Of a DNA stretch of 11,472 nucleotides, positions 1 through 6,127 are shown piece after piece. Source of the stretch: an uncultured Chlamydiae bacterium (GTDB taxonomy: Bacteria > Chlamydiota > Chlamydiia > Chlamydiales > SM23-39); assembly GCA_903909295.1 (NCBI GenBank), contig CAIVVG010000174.1, positions 1-11,472 on the forward strand, given 5' to 3'. A program made the position numbers and the translations under genes. Under the pieces are notes generated by a model. It was given only the letters and a program-made list of their open reading frames with translations. It ran no database searches and was not told the DNA's origin. Within the stretch, counting starts at the first letter, position 1; each line of letters starts with the position of its first letter.

Positions 1-377
1 CGTTTGAAACGGTCGACTTGAGTTTGCAGGTGAAAAAGCGGGATGGGACCTATCAAGATTTTCAGCAAGAAAAGCTGATTTCAGGTCTCGACGCAGCTTG
101 CCGCCATACTCGAGTGAGCCACGACGATGTCCGCGCTCTTGCGGATCGAGTCAAGGTGGAACTCATGGCCCGCGGGATTCGGGAAATCACGAGCCGCGAA
201 TTGGGGGACCTCGTTATGTCGCACCTGCGAGAGATCGATGTCGTTGCCTACATCCGCTTTGCTTGCGTATACAAGCGTTTTAAAGACCTTCGCGAGTTAT
301 CGGAAGCCATCGAGGGATTAGCGCCAGTTCAAAAACCAGAAAATGAGGAACCTGCTCATGCCATTGAAAAAAACTGA
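1..377 (+). CDS. nrdR: Transcriptional repressor NrdR, 3' part (5' end outside window)
   Basis: NrdR is a nucleotide-sensing repressor of ribonucleotide reductase genes. It binds NrdR boxes through an N-terminal zinc ribbon and senses ATP/dATP through an ATP-cone. The visible part is the ATP-cone: LQVKKRDGTYQDF, then the helical core, then a DVVAYIRFACVYKRF stretch typical of the domain's end. The frame is open to base 3 and reads FETVDLSLQVKKRDG, which matches the NrdR linker before the cone, so the TTG at 18 is not the start and the zinc ribbon lies upstream of the window. The last 20 bases overlap dksA. The ATP-cone also occurs in ribonucleotide reductase large subunits, but the short C-terminus and the position before dksA-lspA favour NrdR. 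Confidence 0.9.
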   Translation, partial: FETVDLSLQVKKRDGTYQDFQQEKLISGLDAACRHTRVSHDDVRALADRVKVELMARGIREITSRELGDLVMSHLREIDVVAYIRFACVYKRFKDLRELSEAIEGLAPVQKPENEEPAHAIEKN

Positions 378-723
378 AGTTGCCTATTTTAAAAAACGTC
401 TTCAAGATCTCCGAGCGCAGGTCGTGCGCGCTCTGCAGGGATCAAAAAAAGAGGTGACGGAACCCGATGAGGCGAAGGGCTATTCACAGCACTCCGCAGA
501 TGAGGGGACAGACGATTTCGTCAAAAGCATCAGCTTGGAAGTGACCAATAAGGAATTTACGATCTTAAGACAGATCGACCGGGCTTTAGAAAAAATTGAG
601 GGCGACACATACGGCGTTTGTGATCTTTCTGGAGAAGAAATTCCGATCAAGCGGCTCGAGGCGATCCCTTACGCGACCATGACCGTCAAAGCCCAAGAGA
701 AGTTTGAGAAAGGGCTCGCGTGA
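358..723 (+). CDS. dksA: DksA/TraR-family transcription factor with degenerate zinc finger
   Basis: This family binds the RNA polymerase secondary channel and adjusts promoter response, with ppGpp in many bacteria. The 121-residue protein has an N-terminal helix, a coiled-coil hairpin with an acidic tip (DEGTDD, about residues 48-53), and a C-terminal finger region GVCDLSGEEIPIKRLEAIPY. Only the first metal ligand (C88) remains. The usual positions 2 to 4 read S91, T109 and A112, so zinc binding is unlikely. The start at 358 is chosen because GAGGA (345-349) lies 8 bases upstream; the in-frame ATG at 343 has no such site. The gene overlaps nrdR by 20 bases and lspA by 4. The order nrdR-dksA-lspA is shared with Chlamydia. 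Confidence 0.9.
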   Translation: MPLKKTEVAYFKKRLQDLRAQVVRALQGSKKEVTEPDEAKGYSQHSADEGTDDFVKSISLEVTNKEFTILRQIDRALEKIEGDTYGVCDLSGEEIPIKRLEAIPYATMTVKAQEKFEKGLA

Positions 724-1145
724 AGTATCTGTTTCTGGCGTTTTTGTTTCTCTTAGATGCCAGCTCCAAATGGTGCGCGCTCCACTTCCTTCCCTCTGCA
801 GGGGTTCCGATCTTGCCCGATTTATTCGGGGTCACATTCTCTTTGGATTTTGTGACCAATACAGGGACGGCGTGGGGCCTTTTTGCCGATCACCCACTCT
901 GGCTCTTTTGGGGGCGGGTAGCGATGATCGGGGGGCTTATCGTCTATGTGCTCCGTACTCCAGGAACTCATTGGGCCTTGTCGCTCATTATCGTCGGCGC
1001 ATTGGGCAATGTGGTCGACACGATGCTCTATGGGCACGTCATTGATTTTTTCCATTTCACTTTTTGGGGCTATTCTTTTCCCGTCTTTAACTGGGCCGAT
1101 ACCTACATCACTCTCGGCGTTGCGGGGTTATTGTGTTACGGCTAG
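720..1145 (+). CDS. lspA: Lipoprotein signal peptidase (signal peptidase II)
   Basis: LspA is an inner-membrane aspartyl protease that cleaves the signal peptide of diacylglyceryl-modified prolipoproteins. The protein is 141 residues, slightly short for the family (about 150-170), with four hydrophobic segments near residues 1-12, 55-78, 84-98 and 125-140. The catalytic aspartates are D100 in GNVVD and D127 in FNWAD. Their 27-residue spacing matches E. coli LspA. The early LDASSK and NTGTAWG motifs are also present. The residue after D100 is Thr, where Arg is usual (GNxxDR). The start is GTG overlapping the dksA stop (GTGA), with AAAGGG about 6 bases upstream, which suggests coupling. Confidence 0.93.
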   Translation: MKYLFLAFLFLLDASSKWCALHFLPSAGVPILPDLFGVTFSLDFVTNTGTAWGLFADHPLWLFWGRVAMIGGLIVYVLRTPGTHWALSLIIVGALGNVVDTMLYGHVIDFFHFTFWGYSFPVFNWADTYITLGVAGLLCYG

Positions 1146-1822
1146 GAAAAGGGGGATTGTATCAAGCTTCCAAGTGGCTTAAAGTACAGGTGCTCTGCGA
1201 TGCAGGCGAGCTAGAGCAGCTCTTTGAGCTCTTAAACCCGTTTCAGATCTATCCTTTAGGGGGCTTTGTGAAGAACCCCTGCCCACCTGTGTCTCAAGAG
1301 GCTTTTTTGCAAGAATACAGATCGTGGATCGAGGGGCTCAAGAAGAAGCAGCTTCCGACCGATGCGCAGCTCAAAAGGTTGCTTGCATGCGCCTGGACGG
1401 CGCACGATGAGGCCCTCGAGCTACAAGAAGTAGCAGGAGAGCGCTATTTAGTGAGGGTCGCTCAGCCTGTCATCCAAGTGCAGTCCCATTTTTTCACCTA
1501 CTCGACGCTGGACAAGGTGTTTCATTCGATGTCGATGGGGATGGGGAGCGTTTTTTGGGGCATTCAAATCAGTTACCCGCAAATTTACCAAGATCCGATC
1601 ACTCAGGAGTTGCTCGAGGGAGCAGACAGCCCCAATGCAGAGTTATTTCAAAAAGTGCGCCAGTGGAGCCGCGATGTGACCCGCGCGACCCCCTTCATCG
1701 CCGAGGGACAAAAAATCCATGTCCCTATGCGGCTCGGGAAGAAGTGTTTCTCTTGGATTGAAAATCATCCACAACTGTCGGAGGAGCTGCATGTCCAGAC
1801 TCAATCTCTGTCTACTCACTGA
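1133..1822 (+). CDS. Unrecognised protein, 229 aa, in the lspA-cinA block
   Basis: I do not recognise this family. The protein is soluble-looking, with no signal peptide or membrane segment. The N-terminal half is mixed helix and loop and contains NPFQIYPLGGFVKNPCPP. The middle has a met-rich, aromatic stretch HSMSMGMGSVFWGIQISYPQ (about residues 131-150). The C-terminal part has charged helices and ends near VPMRLGKKCFSWIENHP. The start is uncertain: GTG 1133 (GGGG at 1124-1127 as a weak ribosome site, 13-base overlap with lspA), TTG 1157 and GTG 1190 are all in frame. The gene overlaps the cinA-type gene by 32 bases, so its 3' end holds that gene's ribosome binding site. It is probably a real gene, given its position within a fully overlapping operon. 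Confidence 0.7.
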   Translation: MLRLGKGGLYQASKWLKVQVLCDAGELEQLFELLNPFQIYPLGGFVKNPCPPVSQEAFLQEYRSWIEGLKKKQLPTDAQLKRLLACAWTAHDEALELQEVAGERYLVRVAQPVIQVQSHFFTYSTLDKVFHSMSMGMGSVFWGIQISYPQIYQDPITQELLEGADSPNAELFQKVRQWSRDVTRATPFIAEGQKIHVPMRLGKKCFSWIENHPQLSEELHVQTQSLSTH

Positions 1823-2429
1823 AAAAGAGGTGGCTCCCTACGCGAAGAGTGTTAAACCATTTCCCGGTGGGATACAGGCAGAGGTGTCGGACGAAACCGC
1901 CTTTCGCAAACGGTTTGCCCCCTTCATCTACGAAGAGGCGACTTTAGCAGAAGCGGTTCACCATGCATTTATCTCGGCGGGTAAAAAACTCGCCCTGGCC
2001 GAATCATGCACAGGGGGCGCAATGGCCGCTCGCCTCGTCGCGATCCCCGATGCATCTCGCTATTTTTTGGGCTCGATTGTGGCCTACTCCAATGCATGGA
2101 AGGAGCGCTTGCTCCAAGTATCCCACTCGACCCTCATCCAAGAGGGGGCCGTGAGTAAAGCCGCCGTAGTTGAGATGGTCCAGGGCCTTTTTGCAGAAAC
2201 CGACGCCGATTTTGCTGTGGCCATTTCGGGATTGGTCGGTCCCACCGGCGGAACAGAAAAAAAACCGATCGGGACGATCTATATCGCTGTGGGCGAACGA
2301 GGAAAGTCGATCGACGCAGGAAAAATTGTCGCCAAAGGAACTCGTTCTGATGGCATTGAACTCGCAGTACAAACCGCGCTCGGCGTTCTTTGGAGACGCC
2401 TCGTGCACCATACCTTCACATTATCATGA
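1791..2429 (+). CDS. CinA C-terminal domain protein (nicotinamide-nucleotide amidohydrolase, PncC-type)
   Basis: The CinA C-terminal domain deamidates nicotinamide mononucleotide to nicotinate mononucleotide in NAD recycling. The family motifs are all visible: ESCTGG (71-76), the S-x-VAYSNAWKERLL region (about 95-108), GAVS (119-122), and SGLVGPTGGTEKKPIGTIYI (146-165). The protein has 212 residues, longer than a bare PncC (about 160) and much shorter than full CinA (about 400). The extra 50 or so N-terminal residues (KPFPGGIQAEVSDE and after) resemble the linker before the amidohydrolase domain of CinA rather than the MoCF-like domain, which is absent. The start at 1791 is set by GGAGGAG (1780-1786). 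The upstream in-frame start at 1719 would lengthen the overlap with the previous gene with no ribosome site. Confidence 0.88.
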   Translation: MSRLNLCLLTEKEVAPYAKSVKPFPGGIQAEVSDETAFRKRFAPFIYEEATLAEAVHHAFISAGKKLALAESCTGGAMAARLVAIPDASRYFLGSIVAYSNAWKERLLQVSHSTLIQEGAVSKAAVVEMVQGLFAETDADFAVAISGLVGPTGGTEKKPIGTIYIAVGERGKSIDAGKIVAKGTRSDGIELAVQTALGVLWRRLVHHTFTLS

Positions 2430-3238
2430 CTCAGTACCAACTCATAGACAGTGGCCACGGCCAAAAACTGGAGCGCTTCGGCGCCTACACCCTCATTCGC
2501 CCCTGCGCACAAGCCGTATGGAGACCCACTCTCACCAAAGAATGGGGAGGCGCCTCCGCTGAATTTGACCGCGAAAGCAGGTGGCAGTTTCGAGAAAAGA
2601 TCCCCGATATGTGGACCTTATCTCACGGAGGCGTTCAATTCCGCCTCTCGCTCACCGAATTTGGCCATTTGGGCGTCTTTCCCGAACATGCCGATCTTTG
2701 GGAGACGATGCGCCCTCTTGTTATACCCCAATCGAGGATCTTGAACCTCTTTGCCTATTCGGGCGGAGTCACTTTTGCCGCAGCGCAGCAAGGGGCGCAG
2801 GTGTGCCATCTCGACGCATCGAAGGGGATGGTCGATTGGGCGCGCCAAAATGCGGCGCTCAACCGGTTGACAGACGCTCCCATCCGGTGGATCGTCGATG
2901 ACGCGATGAAATTTTTGCAAAGGGAGAAAAAAAGGGGATCTCTCTACGACGGAATCATCTTGGACCCCCCCACATTTGGAAGAGGAAGCCAAGGAGAGGT
3001 GTTTAAGATCGAACAAGATATTTTGCCCCTCTTAAGCCTTTGTCGCGACGTGTTGAATACAGCGCCCCGCTTTGTGATTTTTTCGTGCCACACTCCTGGA
3101 TTTACCCCGATGGTCCTCAGCCATTTGCTGGAGCAAACGCTTCCTCAAGGGCACATTGAGACAGGAGAAATGGCCCTCCACTCTCCTCATGCCCTCTCAA
3201 TTCCAAGCGGCTCTTTTGCAAGGTGGACCCGTGATTGA
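2426..3238 (+). CDS. Class I SAM-dependent methyltransferase, RlmI/COG1092-like
   Basis: This is probably a nucleic-acid (rRNA cytosine-type) methyltransferase. The SAM-binding motif I is ILNLFAYSGG (105-114) followed by an acidic residue at D130 (CHLDAS). Motif IV is ILDPPTFGRG (178-187), the DPP-F catalytic-loop form of RlmI-type enzymes. The preceding FGHLGVFPEHADLW (79-92) is also typical. The 270-residue protein lacks the N-terminal PUA domain of E. coli RlmI, so the target cannot be assigned. The start is ATG 2426, overlapping the upstream TGA (ATGA). The in-frame TTG at 2390 is rejected as it lies deep in the upstream gene. The 3' end overlaps the SpoU gene by 8 bases. Two RNA methyltransferases in a row suggest a shared role in rRNA modification. 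Confidence 0.85.
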   Translation: MTQYQLIDSGHGQKLERFGAYTLIRPCAQAVWRPTLTKEWGGASAEFDRESRWQFREKIPDMWTLSHGGVQFRLSLTEFGHLGVFPEHADLWETMRPLVIPQSRILNLFAYSGGVTFAAAQQGAQVCHLDASKGMVDWARQNAALNRLTDAPIRWIVDDAMKFLQREKKRGSLYDGIILDPPTFGRGSQGEVFKIEQDILPLLSLCRDVLNTAPRFVIFSCHTPGFTPMVLSHLLEQTLPQGHIETGEMALHSPHALSIPSGSFARWTRD

Positions 3239-4013
3239 GAGTTTGCAAAATCCCAAAGTCAAAGAAGTCGTGAAACTCCGCGACCGACGCCACCGCGATG
3301 AAACCGGGCTCTTTCTCATTGAAGGGTACCGAGAACTCAAGCGCGCGGTGGACGCAGGGCGCCAGATGCAGCAGCTTTTTTATTGCCCAAAACTCTTCTT
3401 GGGAGACAATGAGAGAGCCCTCATCGCGGCAGCGGGGGGGGATGCTTTTGAGTGCACTCCCGAAGTTTTTGCAAAAATTTCCTACCGAGATCGCCCCGAC
3501 GGCCTTTTGGGAGTAGCCCCTCAGCGCCACTTACACCTGGTCGATTTAAAACTCAAAAAAACTCCCTTCCTCCTCGTTGCAGAGAGCATCGAAAAGCCCG
3601 GCAACCTTGGCACGATTTTGCGCTCCGCCGATGCGGCCGGAGTCGACGCCGTCATCGTCTGCGACAGGACCACCGATATCCACAACCCTAACGTCGTCCG
3701 CTCCAGCGTCGGAACCCTGTTTACGGTTCCCGTTGTAGAGGCTGCTGCTGAAGAGGTGATGGCTTTTTTAAAAAAACAGGGCATTGCGATGGTGGCAGCC
3801 ACCCCCCATGCCCAACTCGAATTCACCCAGGCCGATTTGAAGGTCCCCCTAGCGATCCTCGTTGGCACTGAGCAGTACGGTCTGAGCGAACTTTGGATGA
3901 AACAAGCAGAAATTGCTGTTCAGATTCCGATGTTTGGCACCGCCGATTCGCTCAATGTCGCCTCAGCCACAACCCTCCTGTTATATGAAGTCATCCGACA
4001 ACGCAGAGCTTAA
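3231..4013 (+). CDS. SpoU/TrmH-family RNA 2'-O-methyltransferase
   Basis: Members of this SPOUT family methylate ribose 2'-OH in rRNA or tRNA, using a C-terminal trefoil-knot SAM site. Motif 1 is IEKPGNLGTILRSADAAG (120-137) with N125 and R131. Motif 2 is ILVGTEQYGLS (209-219). Motif 3 is IPMFGTADSLNVASA (232-246). The N-terminal 100 residues (IESLQNPKVKEVVKLRDRRHR, then FLIEGYRELKRA) form the substrate-binding domain of the RlmB/TrmH-like group. Total length is 260 residues. GTG 3231 is preferred because AAGGTGG (3220-3226) precedes it and family proteins begin at this point; ATG 3189 is an alternative adding 14 residues. An eight-G run (3434-3441) lies in the coding sequence. The stop codon abuts the 172-bp palindromic element. 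Confidence 0.9.
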   Translation: MIESLQNPKVKEVVKLRDRRHRDETGLFLIEGYRELKRAVDAGRQMQQLFYCPKLFLGDNERALIAAAGGDAFECTPEVFAKISYRDRPDGLLGVAPQRHLHLVDLKLKKTPFLLVAESIEKPGNLGTILRSADAAGVDAVIVCDRTTDIHNPNVVRSSVGTLFTVPVVEAAAEEVMAFLKKQGIAMVAATPHAQLEFTQADLKVPLAILVGTEQYGLSELWMKQAEIAVQIPMFGTADSLNVASATTLLLYEVIRQRRA

Positions 4014-4185
4014 GAGGGTGTTCTGTAAAAAATATTTCATCGAGTTTTTGGATTATTTTGACCGCTTTTTGACTTCAAACTTGGGGAGCAATATACTTCT
4101 GTCGATATGGCCCCCCAAGATTTGAATCAAAAATCGGCTTAAAAGAACCGAAAAATCGACAGAAGATGAAAGCGCTAACACCCTC
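4014..4185. repeat. 172-bp near-palindromic element with 9-bp terminal inverted repeats (MITE-like)
   Basis: The ends are exact inverted repeats, GAGGGTGTT (4014-4022) and AACACCCTC (4177-4185). The two 73-base arms (4014-4086 and 4113-4185) align end to end with only one compensating gap in each. By my count about 50 of 73 positions pair. The best part is the inner CTTGGGG/CCCCAAG and TTCAAA/TTTGAA segments, and the loop is 26 bases. The element begins right after the SpoU stop codon and extends 20 bases into the rluA-type gene. Equal arms and exact ends suggest a decayed MITE or solo transposon end pair. A strong transcript hairpin with regulatory or terminator function is the alternative. 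No clear target duplication is seen and no second copy lies in the window. Confidence 0.65.
4096..4165 (+). promoter_or_regulatory. Possible alternative stem masking the rluA-type ribosome site
   Basis: CTTCTGTCGAT (4096-4106) and ATCGACAGAAG (4155-4165) are an exact 11-bp inverted repeat, 48 bases apart. The 3' copy ends on the base before the ATG at 4166 and includes AGAAG, the only weak ribosome-site candidate. In the long 172-bp hairpin the same 3' segment would pair poorly with 4034-4044, so the two folds compete. That the short stem controls translation is inference. Confidence 0.35.
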
Positions 4186-4816
4186 AGAGATTGTCTTTTG
4201 CGACAATCACCTTTTGATCGCGATGAAGCCCCCCGGCTTGCTCACCCAGCCCACCGAGCAAGAAGAGCTTTCATTGGAACAACTCGCTAAACAGTGGGTC
4301 AAAAAAGAGTACGCGAAGAGCGGGAATGTGTTTTTACACTGCATCCACCGCCTCGACCGCCCCGTCAGCGGCCTCGTCCTCTTCGCCCGCACCAGCAAAG
4401 CGCTCAGCCGCTTAAATGAGCAGTCGCGCGCGCAAGAGATCCAGCGGATTTATACAGCAGAAGTACAGGGAGTTTTAGGGGAGCCCCAAGGAAAATTAGA
4501 CCACTACCTCATCCACGCAGAACACCGCGCTCAGGTGGCCAAGTCCACTGACGTAGACGCCAAACACTGCCGCCTCACCTACGAAGTGCTCCGCCGTTCG
4601 GAGAGGCGCACCCTCGTCAAGGTCGAGCTCGAGACCGGACGCTACCACCAGATCCGCGCGCAGTTCGGCGCCATTGGCCATCCCATCGTAGGGGACTCTA
4701 AATACGGCGGCTCAGGGGATGGGAAAGAGATCCACCTCCACTGCAGCTACTTAGCCCTTAAACACCCCGTCACGCAAGAGCTTCTCAAGTTCGAGTCATC
4801 CCCCACATTTAGCTGA
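4166..4816 (+). CDS. RluA-family pseudouridine synthase
   Basis: This enzyme converts specific uridines in rRNA or tRNA to pseudouridine. The catalytic aspartate is D64 in HRLDRPVSG (61-69). Other family blocks are IVFCDNHLLIAMKPPGLLTQ (9-28), ELETGRYHQIRAQFGAIGHP, and VGDSKYGG near the C-terminus. At 216 residues it is a minimal catalytic domain without an S4 domain, so the target base cannot be assigned. The frame is closed by a stop at 4070, with no other ATG, GTG or TTG before 4166. The next in-frame ATG would remove conserved residues. The start therefore lies within the palindromic element, which encodes about the first seven residues (MKALTPS). There is no clear Shine-Dalgarno sequence beyond AGAAG. 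Confidence 0.9.
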   Translation: MKALTPSEIVFCDNHLLIAMKPPGLLTQPTEQEELSLEQLAKQWVKKEYAKSGNVFLHCIHRLDRPVSGLVLFARTSKALSRLNEQSRAQEIQRIYTAEVQGVLGEPQGKLDHYLIHAEHRAQVAKSTDVDAKHCRLTYEVLRRSERRTLVKVELETGRYHQIRAQFGAIGHPIVGDSKYGGSGDGKEIHLHCSYLALKHPVTQELLKFESSPTFS

Positions 4817-4865
4817 TTAGCCGATTGCGCTAATCAGCCAAATCTCTTGAAAAAGAGATTTGGCT
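4812..4865. terminator. Two overlapping hairpins after the rluA-type gene
   Basis: The first stem is GCTGATTAGC (4812-4821) with GCTAATCAGC (4829-4838) and contains the gene's stop codon. The second is AGCCAAATCTCTT (4836-4848) with its exact complement at 4853-4865 and a four-base GAAA loop. They share bases 4836-4838, so they cannot both form fully. Neither is followed by a T run on either strand, so classical intrinsic termination is not certain. The position between two convergent genes supports a two-way termination or 3'-end protection role. Confidence 0.55.
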
Positions 4866-4901
4866 GTCTATGGAAAGTGACCCTCTTAGAGACTTGTTTG
4901 G

Positions 4902-5135
4902 TTAGTAATTGAATGCGAGGAAGGGGAGGCCGTTGATTGTTTTAATGGCCTGTCGTAAATCGCGTAATTCAAATGAGAGGGCCTCCTCAAAGGCACGTCC
5001 CAGATCAGAGGCACTGATCAAAGAAGCGTACTTAGTAAAAATGTCCTTGGCCGTCTCTGCATCATTTTCCCTAATGGCTTGCCGCAACTTATCTCCATAA
5101 TTTGTTATATGCGCGCTATTTGTTATTGTGGTCAT
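4902..5135 (-). CDS. Small unrecognised helical protein, 77 aa
   Basis: I do not recognise this protein. It has no signal peptide or membrane segment. After a polar N-terminus (MTTITNSAHITNYG) it appears to be almost all helix, with two similar helical units: LRQAIRENDAETAKDIF and LRDLRQAIKTI. The spacing is loosely reminiscent of ankyrin-type helices, but the motif is too weak to call. The gene is supported by an AAGGTG ribosome site (5141-5146, 5 bases from the ATG) and a near-consensus promoter at a normal distance. It follows epmA on the same strand but has its own promoter. It converges on the rluA-type gene with the double hairpin between them. Confidence 0.7.
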   Translation of the reverse strand: MTTITNSAHITNYGDKLRQAIRENDAETAKDIFTKYASLISASDLGRAFEEALSFELRDLRQAIKTINGLPFLAFNY

Positions 5136-5165
5136 TGTTGCACCTTTTTTATTATTAATAACGTA

Positions 5166-5194
5166 ATTATACTATAATTACATATCTTTTTCAA
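5166..5194 (-). promoter_or_regulatory. Near-consensus promoter for the 77-aa gene
   Basis: Read on the minus strand, the -35 box is TTGAAA (5194-5189), the spacer is 17 bases, and the -10 box is TATAAT (5171-5166). Transcription would begin near 5159, giving a leader of about 24 bases that contains the AAGGTG ribosome site. The surrounding 5136-5209 stretch is AT-rich and otherwise empty. The -35 box lies only 15 bases beyond the epmA stop. Confidence 0.75.
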
Positions 5195-5209
5195 TGTGTA
5201 ATAAAATGG

Positions 5210-6127
5210 TTACAGTTCCCAGGAGAAGGGGAGGATGTCGCTTAAATACTTTACTTGGGTTTGGAGCATGAGGACTCGGTCAAAACCGACCGAGACTCCG
5301 CAGCAGGGGGGAAGGTCTTTTTGAGCCGCCAGGAAGGGCTCATCGAGGGGATAGGGCTCTTTACCGGCAGCTTGCCGTTTGTCATTTTCTTGCTCAAAGC
5401 GCGCGCGGAGCTCCTGACCATCGGCCAGTTCGTGGTAGCCATTGGCCAGCTCAACCCCATCTGCGTAGACCTCGAAGCGCTCGGCCCCCTTTTCAACGAC
5501 ACGGGCCAAGGCGGCCTGATTGGGGGGGTAGTAATTGAGCAAAGTGAGCTCCCCTCGGCCTAGCTCGGGTTCGATGAGGTGTGTTAAGAGGAGGTGGAGG
5601 TAGTCGAGCTCTGTCCAAGAGGCCGTATCGGAAGAGAGGAAGGGGGCCGCCTTGGACCGCAGTTCTTCCAAGCAAGTGCAATTGGGATCGATGCCCACGT
5701 ACTGCCGAAAGGCTTCTACATAACTCAGCTGTCTGCGGGGCCGTTTACCCAAAAACAAATCGATAAAAGCGCACGTCTCCTCCATCATCTGCTCAAAGGA
5801 GAAACCCAGACGGTACCACTCTGCCATGGTGAAAGAGGGGTTGTGGCGGGGGCCGATTTCCCCTTGGCGGAAGACGTGTCCCAGATAGTAGAGGTCGCCC
5901 ATTCCAGCGGCGAGGAGTTTTTTGAGGCTGTACTCAGGAGAGGTGTGGAGGTAGCCCACTTGCGTGGCAGTGACTTGGGCGGGGATGACGTCGATGTTCG
6001 CGTCGATTGGGGCAAACGGAACCAGAGGGGAGCAATCGACTTCAAGGATGCCCCGGTCGGCAAAAAACCCCCGAGCCGCGGCTAGCATCCGGGCTCGGGT
6101 CTGTAAATTAGTTAACGCGGGAGACAT
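5210..6127 (-). CDS. epmA: Elongation factor P beta-lysine ligase EpmA (PoxA/GenX)
   Basis: EpmA is a paralogue of the class II lysyl-tRNA synthetase catalytic core. It attaches (R)-beta-lysine to EF-P Lys34 rather than charging tRNA. It has no anticodon-binding domain, consistent with the 305-residue length (E. coli EpmA is 325). Visible class II motifs are YLHTSPEYSLKKLLAAGM, motif 2 FRQGEIGPRHNPSFTMAEWYR-like, GVELANGYHELAD, and motif 3 GVSVGFDRVLML near the C-terminus. Adjacency to efp strongly supports this role. The beta-lysine-making aminomutase EpmB is not in the window. The start is ATG 6127 or GTG 6133 (two residues longer). Neither has a clear ribosome site, and both overlap the efp 3' end, suggesting coupling. 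A terminator-like hairpin lies in the first codons. Confidence 0.93.
   Translation of the reverse strand: MSPALTNLQTRARMLAAARGFFADRGILEVDCSPLVPFAPIDANIDVIPAQVTATQVGYLHTSPEYSLKKLLAAGMGDLYYLGHVFRQGEIGPRHNPSFTMAEWYRLGFSFEQMMEETCAFIDLFLGKRPRRQLSYVEAFRQYVGIDPNCTCLEELRSKAAPFLSSDTASWTELDYLHLLLTHLIEPELGRGELTLLNYYPPNQAALARVVEKGAERFEVYADGVELANGYHELADGQELRARFEQENDKRQAAGKEPYPLDEPFLAAQKDLPPCCGVSVGFDRVLMLQTQVKYLSDILPFSWEL
6062..6099 (-). terminator. Intrinsic terminator or attenuator after efp, inside epmA
   Basis: On the minus strand, CCCGAGCC (6099-6092) pairs with GGCTCGGG (6077-6070) around a 14-base loop. GG and then six T (6067-6062) follow. The hairpin starts 9 bases past the efp stop and lies within roughly epmA codons 10-22. 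It has the layout of a Rho-independent terminator. Because ribosomes translating epmA would cover it, it may act as an attenuator that sets epmA below efp. Confidence 0.6.

Noticed and set aside
822..1055. Minus-strand frame opposite lspA
   Set aside because: It lies wholly opposite a confidently assigned membrane protease and has no recognisable motif or ribosome site.
3434..3441. Eight-G run in the SpoU gene (and a seven-G run at 5522-5528 in epmA) as phase-variable tracts
   Set aside because: The runs are short, both genes are housekeeping, and the frames are intact. One genome sequence cannot show length variation.
4011..4189. Target-site duplication flanking the palindromic element
   Set aside because: Flanks TTAA and AGAG do not match, and shifted boundaries give no clean duplication, so insertion cannot be proved from this sequence alone.
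5594..6085. Long + strand frame opposite epmA
   Set aside because: It is a shadow of the well-supported EpmA coding sequence; the translation shows no family motif.
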